Of a stretch of DNA of 64,000 nt, positions 54,240-63,194 are shown piece by piece (position 1 is the stretch's first letter; each line of letters begins with the position of its first letter). Origin of the DNA: Mauremys mutica. Its lineage: Eukaryota; Chordata; Testudines; Geoemydidae. The DNA lies in contig NC_059075.1 in the NCBI RefSeq assembly GCF_020497125.1, positions 109,593,222-109,657,221 on the forward strand, in the 5' to 3' direction. The position numbers were made by a program, and so were the translations under genes. Under the pieces are notes generated by a model. That model was given only the letters and a program-made list of their open reading frames with translations. It searched no databases and was not told the origin of the DNA.

Positions 54240-54721
54240 CTACAAATTTATAGCATGAGAGGTGTGTGGTACATTAGCGCTATGCAGTGGTGCAGTGACA
54301 GTTCTCACGGCCCCTACCGCCCCTCCGTCTTGTACTTTTGGGTGAGGGGGGGGCAGGACTTCTTGGCGGGGGAGGGCGGTTGCAGATACACTGCAGGGGG
54401 GCTCTGTCCTCCTGCCTGCGGTCCTGCATAACATCAACAAGGCGCCGGAGCGTGTTGCTCCCTCATTAGTTTGCTCCCTCATTAGCCCAAGCAGCGTTTG
54501 AGTCGCCTGCTGGTCTTCCTGCCGCCACCTGTCCTCCCGTTCGATGTGTGTGCGATGCTGTTGACATAGGGTCTCCCTCCACTGTCTCTGCTCTGCCGCC
54601 TCGGCTCTGGAGCAAGCCATCAGTTCCGCGAACATCTCGTCCCTAGTCTTTTTCTTTCGCTGCCTAATCTGCGCCAGCCTCTGTGAGGGGGATGCCGGGG
54701 CAGTCCGGGAAAGAGCCGAAG
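54240..54721 (-). pseudogene. Myb-like protein exon 2 (H3), frameshifted
   Basis: Splice acceptor CCCATCACACAG precedes the exon start at 54721. In phase with exon 1, it encodes ASALSRTAPASPSQRLAQIR, the basic QRKKKTRDEMF patch and the helix ending TLLGLMREQT. There TTGCTCCCTCATTAG is tandemly duplicated (54455-54469 and 54471-54485), adding 11 bases relative to H4 and shifting the frame, so the leucine-rich and proline-rich tail is lost or altered. Confidence 0.75.
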
Positions 54722-55185
54722 CTGTGTGATGGGAAAAGTAACTGATTTCCTTGAACAGATACATGTTTGCGAACAGTGAACACAGTCTAGTCAGTTTCTC
54801 TGAACAAGACCATACAGGGCAACAAGTCTCACGAGATCTCAGGACAAGTTCGAGATTTTGGAATACGCTCTCATTGGCTGCGGCATTGCACAGGAGAGCG
54901 GACAAGTGGGGAGAGACAGCTGAATCTGTCTAGCAGACAGTCCTGGTAAGCCTTACAGTACATTCTGCTTATCAGTTAATGGATAGCTGTGCCCTCCCGC
55001 TAAAGGCAATCTGGAAATCATATACTCTGACCCTTTTCCAGCCACTCCCGCCAGTGCACGGGAAAGATCAATGTATGCTTTTCCTATGTGGCCTACAACA
55101 CGTGGCTGTTAAGCGAGGGTCATTGTTATGCAAAGTAAAAGTCAACCATTCACAACAGTAACAATACACTAATTGCCCTAATTAG

Positions 55186-55488
55186 ATGCAGCATTGCATG
55201 AACGAGATCACCCTGATGCGGGTCCCTCGGAGTCACAAAGAGCGGATGCTAAGGGAAGCCCTGCAGAGACCAGGACCATATGCGGCCATGCTTGTGGAGG
55301 CGATGATTCCCATCTACATAAGGATGTCCTGGCGCGGAAGAGTGTGCTTCCACGGAGCACCCAACAAGGCACCTCTCCCCAGGAACCTCCTGCGGAGGCT
55401 TTTCGAGGACCTAAATGAGACCTTTCTTGAATTGTCCCTGGAGGATTATTGTTCAATCCCTATATGTGTGGACCTACTTTTCATATAG
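55186..55488 (+). CDS. Harbinger third ORF (ORF3), H3 copy, intact, 100 aa
   Basis: Starts ATGCAG directly after CCCTAATTAG; an in-frame TAG precedes it, so the ATG is either the true start or the first codon of an exon spliced at TTAG. Exactly 100 codons, the same as H4, differing at 22 positions by hand count; 12 of these are in the first 27 residues and only 3 within residues 28-74. Core features: RPGPYAAMLVEAMIP, W49RGRVCFH, APNKAPLPRNLLRRLF, then ED-Y/F-CSIPICVDLLF. AATAAA at 55547-55552. It lies antisense in the Myb intron. I recognise no family; function unknown. Confidence 0.7.
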   Translation: MQHCMNEITLMRVPRSHKERMLREALQRPGPYAAMLVEAMIPIYIRMSWRGRVCFHGAPNKAPLPRNLLRRLFEDLNETFLELSLEDYCSIPICVDLLFI

Positions 55489-55546
55489 TTTTTCATTGAA
55501 AATTTTATATATAGTATTTCTATTTTTTTATACCTGTTTTATAAAA

Positions 55547-55552
55547 AATAAA
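55547..55552 (+). promoter_or_regulatory. Poly(A) signal downstream of H3 ORF3
   Basis: AATAAA 59 bases after the ORF3 stop and just before the opposite-strand Myb splice donor (GTAAGT, 55576-55571). H4 has it at 62199-62204, H1 at 13731-13736 and H2 at 24686-24691. Confidence 0.6.
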
Positions 55553-55576
55553 TGTTTACATGTTTATAGCACTTAC

Positions 55577-56153
55577 CGCCTGATCCTTCCCCTGATTCAG
55601 AGTCCGGGTTAACGGCCGGGGAGGGTTGGTAGGGGATCTCTGTGAGGGTGATGAAGAGATCCTGGCTGTCAGGGAAAGCGGTATTGTGTTCGCTGTCGCC
55701 TGCGTCGTCCTCCACAGACCCTTCCTCATCTTCCCCATCGGCGAACATCGAGGAGGAACTGTCCAGGTTCACTATGCCATCCACTGAGTCCACGGTCACT
55801 GGTGGGGCAGTGGTGGCAGACCCACCTAGAATGGCATGCAGTGCCTCGTAGAAGCGGCATGTCTGGGGCAGGGCTCCGGAGCGTCCGTTTGCCGCTCTGA
55901 CTTTTTGGTAGCCTTGTCTCAGGTCCTTGATTTTCACGCGGCACTGCATTGCATCCCGGCTGTATCCTTTCTCTATCATTGCTTTGGAGACCTTCTCGAA
56001 GGTCTTTGCATTCCGCTTGCTGGAGCGCAGCTCCGACAGCACAGACTCCTCGCCCCACACACCGATCAGATCCAGGACTTCCCGGTCTGTCCATGCTGGG
56101 GACCTCTTTCTATTCTTGGATTGGCTGGACTCCTCTGCTGGAGAGCTCTGCAT
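55577..56153 (-). CDS. Myb/SANT-like DNA-binding protein, exon 1 (H3)
   Basis: Harbinger elements encode a Myb-like partner that binds transposon ends and helps the transposase enter the nucleus. I chose MQSSPAEE at 56153; the frame is open from 56249. It shows NRKRSPAWTDREVLDLIGVW, the helix SKRNAKTFEKVSKAM, VKIKDLRQGYQKVR and CRFYEALHAILGG, a trihelix/MADF-like domain over residues ~15-105, then an acidic tail (ADGEDEEGS) with DLFITLTEIPYQPSP. It ends in a GTAAGT donor at 55576. Joined to 54721 the split codon becomes GCT, keeping phase. Exon 1 is intact; exon 2 is frameshifted. Confidence 0.85.
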
Positions 56154-56546
56154 CTTTGCAGGTGCTGCGGAGCTCGCCCCGATGTCCAGCCAGGACGTCA
56201 GATTCAAAGTGCCCAGACAGGAAAATGAATTCAAATTTTCCCGGGTCATTTCCTGTGTGGCTGGTCAGAGAATCCAAGCTCCGACTGCTGTCCAGAGCGT
56301 CAACAGAGTGGTGCACTGTGGGATAGCTCCCGGAGCTACTAAGTTCGATTTGCATCCACACCTAGCCTAATTCGAGCTAGCCATGTCGAATTTAGCGTTA
56401 CTCCACCTGTCGGGGTGGAGTACCAAATTCGAACTAAAGAGCCCTCTAGTTCGAATTAAATGGCTTCCTGGTGTGGACGGTTGAGCGGTTAGTTCGAATT
56501 AACACTGCTAAATTCGAATTAAAGTCCTAGTGTAGACCAGGCCTTA

Positions 56547-56795
56547 ATTATCACTTCAAAAAGTTTTTTTTCCTCCTGCTGATAAGAGCTCATCTCAATT
56601 GATTAGACTTTTCCTGTTGTTATGCATACTTCCACCTTTTCATGTTCTCTGTATGTATAAATATCTCCTGTCTGTGTGTTCCATTCTATGCATCCGAAGA
56701 AGTGAGCTGTAGCTCACGAAAGCTCATGCTACAATAAATTTGTTAGTCTTTAAGGTGCCACAAGTACTCTTGTTCTTTCTGTTTAGAGCTGGCAG
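56547..56795 (+). repeat. Older interspersed repeat, right part
   Basis: Continuation of 51560-51697 across the H3 insertion: ATTATCACTTCAAAAAG, CATGTTCTCTGTATGTATAA, TCCATTCTATGCATCCG and the tail GAAGAAGTGAGCTGTAGCTC, with an AATAAA at 56734. It may be LTR-like or LINE-like; I do not assign it. Confidence 0.6.
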
Positions 56796-56946
56796 TACAG
56801 TTTCACTTTTCCTTTTGGGCCAAATTCAGACTAGGGTTGAATTTTACTTGCTGAATCAGCACTGAACAAATTAGCTAACATGGGGACACCATGCTGTTAG
56901 AGGTGCTGTCTTTTAAATGAGATATAAAAATGAAGTCCAGAAGACT

Positions 56947-57200
56947 TAAGAACATAAGAACGGCCATACTTGGACAGACCAAAGGCCCATCTAGCCCAGT
57001 GTCCTGTCTTCCAACAGTGGCCACTGCCAGGTGCCCCAGAGGGAATGAACAGAACAGGTAATCATCAAGTGGTCCATCCCCAGTCACTCATTCCCAGCTT
57101 CTGGCAAACAGAGGCTAGGGACACCATCACTGCCCAGCCTGGCTAATAGCCATTGATGGACCTATCCTCCATGAATTTATCCAGTTCTTTTTTGAATTTT
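56947..57200 (-). repeat. CR1-like LINE 3' end fragment
   Basis: Begins CTTAAGAACATAAGAACGG (on the minus strand an octamer-like GTTCTTATG tail) and continues AGACCAAAGGCCCATCTAGC, CCAGTGTCCTGTCTTCC and AATAGCCATTGATGGACC. This is the pattern of a CR1 subfamily 3' end, in reverse. No coding part. Confidence 0.6.
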
Positions 57201-57526
57201 TTTTGAACTTGTGTTTTCAAAGAACCAACATTGCTTTTTATAAGAAGAGGGATGTTAGTTCTGGTGTTTTGGTCATATTCTATCTCAGGTACCTGTATTC
57301 CCCTGCAGTTTCTGTTGCGTGTTTATCCTGGTATAAAGTGCTGTGTAGCATTGCTGTGCACTAATAAACACTTGCCATGTTTCATCCCAGAGGTATCTCC
57401 ATTTCAGTGGTGGGTAGAGTGGTTCCTTTGCATCCCAACCGAGTTGCAAGGCTTAATGAATCTTTTCAGTGCATTGTGAGATCCTTGCATGCCACTGAAG
57501 TGGAAATTATTGTTCACTAAGGGCAG
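57201..57526. other. No gene seen
   Basis: No recognisable gene or repeat. Confidence 0.4.
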
Positions 57527-57534
57527 CCTGCATG

Positions 57535-57796
57535 CAGGGGCGGCTCTAGCTTTTTTGCCACCCCAAGCACAGCAGGCAGGCTGCCTTTGGTGGCTTGCCT
57601 GCGGGAAGTCCCCGGTCCCGTGGCTCCGGCGTACCCGCCACCGAATTGCCACCGAATCCGCGGGACTGGCGGACCTCCCGCAGGCGTGCTGCCGAAGGCT
57701 GCCTGACTGCTGCCCTCACAGGGACCGGCAGGGCGCCCCCCACGGCTTGCCGCCCCAGGCATGCGCTTGGAGCGCTGGTGCCTGGAGCCGCCACTG
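57535..57796. mobile_element. hAT-type MITE with perfect target duplication
   Basis: CCTGCATG flanks both sides (57527-57534 and 57797-57804). The element starts CAGGGGCGGCTCTAG and ends CTGGAGCCGCCACTG, clear inverted repeats. 262 bp, GC-rich, no coding capacity. Its start resembles the MITE at 20519-20678 (CAGGGCCGGCTCCAG), so both may belong to related families. Confidence 0.85.
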
Positions 57797-57804
57797 CCTG
57801 CATG

Positions 57805-58379
57805 CAGTCCAGGCTTTCCATGTTGTTATTTCATTGCTGTTGTGCATCACCAGGCTTGAGCCAGTACCAGGAGTGGGAGGTGTGCACTTTGCTATTATTT
57901 ATTGGGTGGTATCTCCATCACTCACACAGGGATAAATCTTACTCCCGAAGAGCCAGGTTTGTTGCAGTATGACTCCATGGACACTACTGCAACCTTGAGC
58001 TGTAATATTCCTCTTCTCCTCCATTTCCACTCAAGGGGTGGGTTGGATCCTCAGAGCAGCAGATCCATCACTTCTACTTTTCTACAGCCCACCCCTTCCA
58101 TGACGCCAAAGTCAGCTACACAGGGCCATGCAAGAAACCCCTATGGAGTTGGGCCCTGAACATATGGTGCTCCTCCTTCCTGTGCAGCAGAATTATACCA
58201 GTTGTGCTGCAATCAAGGCCCTATGGAGGAAGGGGCAGGACTAGCCTGAGAACTGAGCACATAGTGATGTAAAAAGGGTTGTGAGCCTGTCCTGTAATTT
58301 TCTTTGTGTTGTGTTAATGATTCAAAGCTCAGCCTGAGACTTGTTCTGCTGGTCTGCTTGTCACATGGATTGAGCATGC
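57805..58379. other. No gene seen
   Basis: No recognisable gene or repeat. Confidence 0.4.
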
Positions 58380-58760
58380 TCAGGGTACGTCTACACTACA
58401 AGACTATTTCGAATCTACTTAATTCGAATTTGTGGATTCGACCTTATGAAGTCGAATTTGTGTATCCACACTAAATACACTAATTCGACTGTCTGAGTCC
58501 ACAGTAACGGGGCCAGCGTCGACTTTGGAAGCGGTGCACTGTGGGAAGCTATCCCACAGTTCCTGCAGTCCCCGCTGCCCATTGGAATGCTGGGTAGAGC
58601 CCCCAATGCCTGCTGGGGGAAAAAATGTGTCGAGGGTGGTTTTGGGTAACTGTCATCATTCAACCGTCACTCCCGCCCTCTCTCCTTGAAAGCGCAGGCG
58701 GGAAATCTGTTCGCGCCCTTCTCTGGTCGGTTACAGCTCGGACGCCACAGCACTGCGAGC

Positions 58761-60044
58761 ATGGAGCCCACTGCGATCATCGCTGCACTTATGGCCGTTG
58801 TCAACTCCTCGCACCTTATCGTCCACCTCTTCCACAGTCAGCTGCTGAGAAATCGGGCGAGGAGGCTCCGGCAGCGCGGTGAGGACAGGAAGTCACAGAG
58901 TGGCGCAGACCTCTCACAAAGCAGGGTACGCCGCGCAGTGGAGATCATGGTGGCAATGGGTCAAGTTCATGGTGTGGAACGGCGATTCTGGGCCCGGGAA
59001 ACCAGCACGGACTGGTGGGACCGCATAGTGCTGCAGGTCTGGGATGAATCACAGTGGCTGCGAAACTTCAGGATGCGTAAGGGCACTTTCCTTGAACTCT
59101 GTGACTTGCTGTCCCCTGCCCTGAAGCGCCAGGACACCCGGATGCGAGCAGCCCTGAGTGTGCAGAAGCGAGTGGCCATAGCCCTCTGGAAACTTGCAAT
59201 GCCAGACAGCTACCGGTCAGTAGCGAACCACTTTGGCGTGGGCAAATCTACCGTAGGGCTTGCTGTGATTCAAGTAGCCCACGCAATCGTTGAGCAACTG
59301 CTCTCAAAGGTAGTGACCCTGGGAAACGTCCAGGTCGTCATAGATGGCTTCGGCGCGATGGGATTCCCAAACTGCGGTGGGGCTATAGATGGGACTCACA
59401 TCCCTATCCTGGGACCGGCCCACCAGGCCAGCGAGTACATTAACCGAAAGGGCTACTTTTCTATGGTGTTGCAAGCACTGGTAGACCATAGGGGACGTTT
59501 TACCAACATCTACGTCGGGTGGCCGGGCAAGGTTCATGACGCGCGTGTGTTCAGGAACTCTGGTCTGTTTAAACGCCTCCAGGCAGGTAGTTTCTTCCCG
59601 GACCACAAAATAACGGTTGGGGATGTGCAGATGCCTACAGTGATCCTCGGGGACCCAGCCTACCCGCTAATGCCCTGGCTCATGAAGCCCTATACAGGCG
59701 CCTTGGACAGTGAGAAGGAGCTCTTCAACTACCGGCTGAGCAAGTGCAGAATGGTGGTGGAGTGTGCTTTCGGACGTCTCAAGGGGAGATGGCGGAGCTT
59801 ACTGACTCGCTCGGACCTCAGCGAAAAAAATATCCCCGTTGTTATTGCTGCTTGCTGTGTGCTCCACAATCTCTGTGAGAGCAAGGGGGAGACCTTTATG
59901 GCGGGATGGGAGGTTGAGGCAAATCGCCTGGCTGCTGATTACGCTCAGCCAGACAGCCGTGCCAATAGAAGATCCCAGCGGGAAGCGCTGTGCATCCGGG
60001 AGGCTTTGAAAGCAAGTTTCCTCGGAGAGCAGGGTAACCTATGA
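58761..60044 (+). CDS. PIF/Harbinger transposase (H4), intact, 427 aa
   Basis: Start ATGGAGCCC-type at 58761 (frame open from 58686). Same length as H3. Domains: N-terminal region, HTH-like segment (SYRSVANHFGVGKSTVG, residues ~145-161), DDE core with Asp210 (59388-59390), Asp298 (59652-59654) and Glu334 (59760-59762). H4 has the commoner-looking residues at several places where H3 is odd, for example Ser after GVGK where H3 has Phe. The 5' leader is rich in pyrimidines. AATAAA near 60163. Convergent with the Myb gene. Expected role: nuclear cut-and-paste transposition at TNA sites. Confidence 0.95.
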   Translation: MEPTAIIAALMAVVNSSHLIVHLFHSQLLRNRARRLRQRGEDRKSQSGADLSQSRVRRAVEIMVAMGQVHGVERRFWARETSTDWWDRIVLQVWDESQWLRNFRMRKGTFLELCDLLSPALKRQDTRMRAALSVQKRVAIALWKLAMPDSYRSVANHFGVGKSTVGLAVIQVAHAIVEQLLSKVVTLGNVQVVIDGFGAMGFPNCGGAIDGTHIPILGPAHQASEYINRKGYFSMVLQALVDHRGRFTNIYVGWPGKVHDARVFRNSGLFKRLQAGSFFPDHKITVGDVQMPTVILGDPAYPLMPWLMKPYTGALDSEKELFNYRLSKCRMVVECAFGRLKGRWRSLLTRSDLSEKNIPVVIAACCVLHNLCESKGETFMAGWEVEANRLAADYAQPDSRANRRSQREALCIREALKASFLGEQGNL

Positions 60045-60178
60045 CTCTCCAGTTGATTTACAGAGAAGCTGAACCTGAGCCTGTTTCAGTGACTGTTGAC
60101 TTCGATCTGCGGTTACATACCCCGTTCTCCAGGTTTCCCCCCTTCCAACACACGTTTTAAAATAAATTTAATGGAACA

Positions 60179-60643
60179 CTAATTATTAACAAAGTTTTCT
60201 TTTATTATGAATTCCTGTTCAAGGGTTGAAACATGGACGCGGACTGTGGTGGGTACAGTGTGCACTGATGCACAGACCGATTCTACACTAGAGGAATGAC
60301 AGGCTCCTGCTTCTACAGCGGTCTCTGGGGGGAGGACGGTTGCAGGTGGGTGTGCAGGAAGGGGTGGGTTTGCAGAAAGGGGTGAGGGGTGCCGTCTTTG
60401 GGATGGAGTTTGGATGCAGGCTCTGGGCTGGTGGTTGGGGCGTAGGAAGGGGTGAGGGGTGTGTGGGAAGGGTGAGTATGTGTCCGTGGATGAGGGCTCT
60501 TGCTGGGGCTCAGGGCATCGGAGAGGCTCGTGGCTAGGGTGGAAGGGCATGGTAAGGGCAGCCTGCCTTGCCATTTGTGGATGGCAGGCGCTAGGACCCT
60601 GGGGCAGCATACACCTCACAGACTGACCCGGGGCAGCATACAC
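60179..60643 (-). CDS. Proline-rich frame, conserved with H3, doubtful gene
   Basis: 154 codons on the minus strand. The middle section with FHPSHEPLRCPEPQQEPSST and YSPFPHTPHPFLRPNHQP matches the H3 frame; the ends do not. The complementary strand is a G-rich degenerate repeat. It begins within a short tandem duplication (GGGGCAGCATACACCTCACA repeated at about 60601 and 60632). A gene here is uncertain; it may be Myb 3' UTR. Confidence 0.25.
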   Translation of the reverse strand: MYAAPGQSVRCMLPQGPSACHPQMARQAALTMPFHPSHEPLRCPEPQQEPSSTDTYSPFPHTPHPFLRPNHQPRACIQTPSQRRHPSPLSANPPLPAHPPATVLPPETAVEAGACHSSSVESVCASVHTVPTTVRVHVSTLEQEFIIKENFVNN

Positions 60644-60901
60644 CTCACAGACTGACCCTGGTGCCTAGTGACTGCAGTCTGTGTGTGTCCTGCTGTTGAT
60701 CCTGCCCCCAAGTCTGTACCCTGGTAATGGAGGCTGTCCTATGCAATTAAAAAAACCCTCCCCCCCTTCACACAAAGTCTTCTGACAAGGAAAACGTGAC
60801 GGAAACAGTGAATAACAACAAACTACTCTTAATACTCAACTATACAGTGGGGGGATGAAACTTGGATTTGGGACTGGGTGATCCAGGAAGGGAAGCACTT
60901 C

Positions 60902-61371
60902 TCAAAATTTATGGCATGAGAGCTGTTTGGTACATGAGCGCTCTGCTGGGGTGGAGTGACAGTTTTCACGGCCCCTAGCGCCCCTCCTTCTTGTGATTTT
61001 GGGTGAGGGGGGGACAGGACTTTGTGGCGGGGGAAGGCGGTTGCAGATACAGTTCAGGGGGGCTCTCTGCTCCTGCCTGCGGTCCTGCAGAACATCTACA
61101 AGGCGCCGGAGCGTGTCCGTTTGCTCCCTCATTAGCCCAAGCAGCGTTTGAGTCGCCTGCTGGTCTTCCTGCCGCCACCTGTCCTCCCGTTCGCTGTGTG
61201 AGCGCTGGTGCTGACATAGGGTCTCCCTCCACTGTCTCTGCTCGGCCACCTCGGCTCTGGAGCAAGCCATCAGTTCCAAGAACATGTCGTCCCTAGTCTT
61301 TTTCTTTCGCTGCCTAATCTGCGCCAGCCTCTGTGAGGGGGATGCCGGGGCAGTTCGTGAAAGAGCCGCAG
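60902..61371 (-). CDS. Myb/SANT-like protein, exon 2 (H4)
   Basis: Acceptor CCCATCACACAG precedes 61371. In phase with exon 1 it reads AAALSRTAPASPSQRLAQIR, the basic QRKKKTRDDMF patch (possible nuclear signal), an amphipathic glutamine/arginine-rich helix (AEQRQWRETLCQHQRSHSER), LLGLMREQTDTLRRLVDVLQ, a proline-rich stretch and the end SCHKF at 60902. No lesions. The coiled, leucine-rich part may mediate dimerisation or transposase contact (inference). Confidence 0.85.
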
Positions 61372-61836
61372 CTGTGTGATGGGAAAAAGGAAGTGATTTC
61401 CTTGAAAAGATACATGTTTGCGAACACTGAACACAGTCTAGTCAGTTTCTGTGAACAAGACCATACAGGGAACCTAGTCTCACGAGCTCTCAGGACAAGT
61501 TCGAGATTTCAGAATACGCTTTCATTGGCTGCGGTCTTGCACAGGAGATCGGACAAGCGGGGCGGTACAGCTGAATCCGTGTAGCAGCCAGGCCTGGTAA
61601 GCACTACACTATAGGCTGCTTAACAGTTAATGGATAGCTGTGCCCTCCCGCTGAAGGCAATCTGGAAAGCATAAAGTCTGACCCTGTTCCAGCCCCTCGC
61701 GGCTGTGCCCAGGAAAGATCACTGTATGCTTTTCCTCTGCGGCCTCCAACACGTGGCTGTTAAACGAAGGTCATTGCTATGCAAAGTAAAAGTCAAGCAT
61801 TCACAATAGTAACAGTACACTAATTGCCCTAATTAG

Positions 61837-62139
61837 ATGCAGCAGTCGCCGAACGAGATTATCCTGAGGCGGGTCACTCGGAGAGAGAGAGAGAGGATGC
61901 TGCTAGAATCCCTGCACAGACCAGGACCGTATGCTGCCATGCTGGTGGAGGCAATGATTCCGCTGTACATTAGGATGGCCTGGCGCGGAAGAGTGTGCTT
62001 CCACAGAGCACCAAATAAGGCACCTCTCCCCAGGAACCTCCTGCGGAGGCTTTTCGAGCTCCTGTACGAGAGCTTCGTGGAAGTGTCCCAGGAGGATTTC
62101 TGTTCCATCCCTATATGTGTGGACCTTCTTTTTATATAG
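61837..62139 (+). CDS. Harbinger third ORF (ORF3), H4 copy, intact, 100 aa
   Basis: ATGCAG after CCCTAATTAG, 100 codons, stop TAG, AATAAA at 62199-62204. N-terminal residues 10-28 are very basic and acidic (RRVTRRERERMLLE), then RPGPYAAMLVEAMIP (28-42), W49RGRVCFH, APNKAPLPRNLLRRLF (58-73) and ESFVEVSQEDFCSIPICVDL (78-97). Two Cys late in the protein (89 and 94) are shared with H3. No signal peptide or clear membrane segment. It occupies the Myb intron on the opposite strand, in the direction of the transposase. Possible roles (a transposase cofactor, an RNA- or DNA-binding regulator, or an antisense regulator of Myb splicing) are guesses only. Confidence 0.7.
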   Translation: MQQSPNEIILRRVTRRERERMLLESLHRPGPYAAMLVEAMIPLYIRMAWRGRVCFHRAPNKAPLPRNLLRRLFELLYESFVEVSQEDFCSIPICVDLLFI

Positions 62140-62228
62140 TTTTATATGGAAAAGTTTTTATATAGCTTTTATATATTTTTTATTCCTGTTTTTTAAAAAA
62201 TAAATGTTTCCATGTTTATAGCACTTAC

Positions 62229-62805
62229 CGACTGATCCTTCCCCTGATTCTGAGTCCGGGTTAACGGCCGGGGAGGGTTGGTAGGGGATCTCTGTGAGGG
62301 TGATGAAGAGATCCTGGCTGTCGGGGAAAGCGGTATTGTAAGCGCTGTCGCCTGCGTTGTCCTCCACAAACCCTTCCTCATCTTCCCCATCGGCGAACAT
62401 CGCCGAGGAACTGCCCGTCGACATTATCCCATACTCAGAGTCCACGGTCACTGGTGGGGCAGTGGTGGCAGACCCACCTAGAATGGCATGCAGTGCCTCG
62501 TAGAAGCGGCATGTCTGGGGCTGGGCTCCGGAGCGTCCGTTTGCCGCTCTGACTTTTTGGTAGCCTTGTCTCAGGTCCTTGATTTTCACGTGGCACTGCG
62601 TTGTATCCCGGCTGTATCCTCTGAGTGCCATGGCTTTGGAGACCTTCTCGTAGGTCTTTGCATTCCGTTTGTTGGAGCGCAGCTCCGAAAGCACAGACTC
62701 ATCGCCCCACACAGCGATCAGATCCAGGACTTCACGGTCTGTCCATGCTGGGGACCTCTTTCTATTCTGGGATTGCATGGACTCCTCTTCTGGAGAGCTC
62801 TGCAT
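62229..62805 (-). CDS. Myb/SANT-like DNA-binding protein, exon 1 (H4)
   Basis: Start MQSSPEEE at 62805 (frame open from 62886). Contains NRKRSPAWTDREVLDLIAVW, NKRNAKTYEKVSKAM, HVKIKDLRQGYQKVR and QTCRFYEALHAILGG, then an acidic segment (FADGEDEEGFVEDNAGD) and LFITLTEIPYQPSP. Ends with the GTAAGT donor at 62228-62223; joined to 61371 the split codon is GCT, so the two exons form one open protein of about 347 residues. It is the likely DNA-binding partner of the H4 transposase; in other Harbinger elements the Myb-like protein recruits transposase to the ends. Confidence 0.88.
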
Positions 62806-63194
62806 CGTTGCAGGTGCTGCTGAGCTCGCCCCGATGTCCAAACAGGACATCAGATTCAAAGTGCCCAGACAGGAAAAGGAATTCAAATTTTCCCGGGTCG
62901 TTTCCTGTGTGGCTGGTCAGAGAATCCAAGCTTCGACTGCTGTCCAGAGCGTCGAGTGGTGCACTGTGGGATAGCTCCCGGAGCTACTAAGTTCGATTTG
63001 CATCCACACATAGCCTAATTCGAGATAGCCATGTCGAATTTAGCGCTACTCCCCTCGTCGGGGTGGAGTACCGAATTCGAACTAAAGAGCCCTCTAGGTC
63101 GAATTAAACGGCTTCCTGGTGTGGACGGTTGAGCGGTTAATTCGAATTAACGCTGCTAAATTCGATTTAAAGTCCTAGTGTAGACCAGGCCTCA

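Larger units (their letters stand above)
51698..56543 (+). mobile_element. PIF/Harbinger transposon copy H3 (nearly complete)
   Basis: Starts GGCCTTGTCTACACTACAAG, ends GTGTAGACCAGGCC, flanked by TTA at 51695-51697 and 56544-56546. It has an intact transposase, an intact third ORF and Myb exon 1, but a short tandem duplication frameshifts Myb exon 2. It inserted into an older repeat, whose two halves are visible on both sides. Its target duplication and many substitutions differ from H4. Confidence 0.95.
58383..63191 (+). mobile_element. PIF/Harbinger transposon copy H4, all genes open
   Basis: Starts GGGTACGTCTACACTACAAG, ends GTGTAGACCAGGCC, flanked by TCA at 58380-58382 and 63192-63194. 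Transposase, both Myb exons with a frame-preserving intron, and the third ORF are all open; I find no inactivating lesion. It is the best candidate for a source element of the window and a possible trans-activator of H1/H2-type copies. The ends are imperfect inverted repeats, as in H1-H3. Confidence 0.95.

Noticed and set aside
55577..56153. Host ZSCAN/Myb-SANT-like gene
   Set aside because: It is inside the same transposon, repeated in four copies, with no host gene context.
57489..57935. 148-codon frame
   Set aside because: It spans a complete hAT MITE with perfect target duplications, so it is not a gene.
52074..60044. Host HARBI1 gene or gene family
   Set aside because: Both frames sit between Harbinger terminal repeats with TNA duplications and a convergent Myb gene, so they are element transposases.
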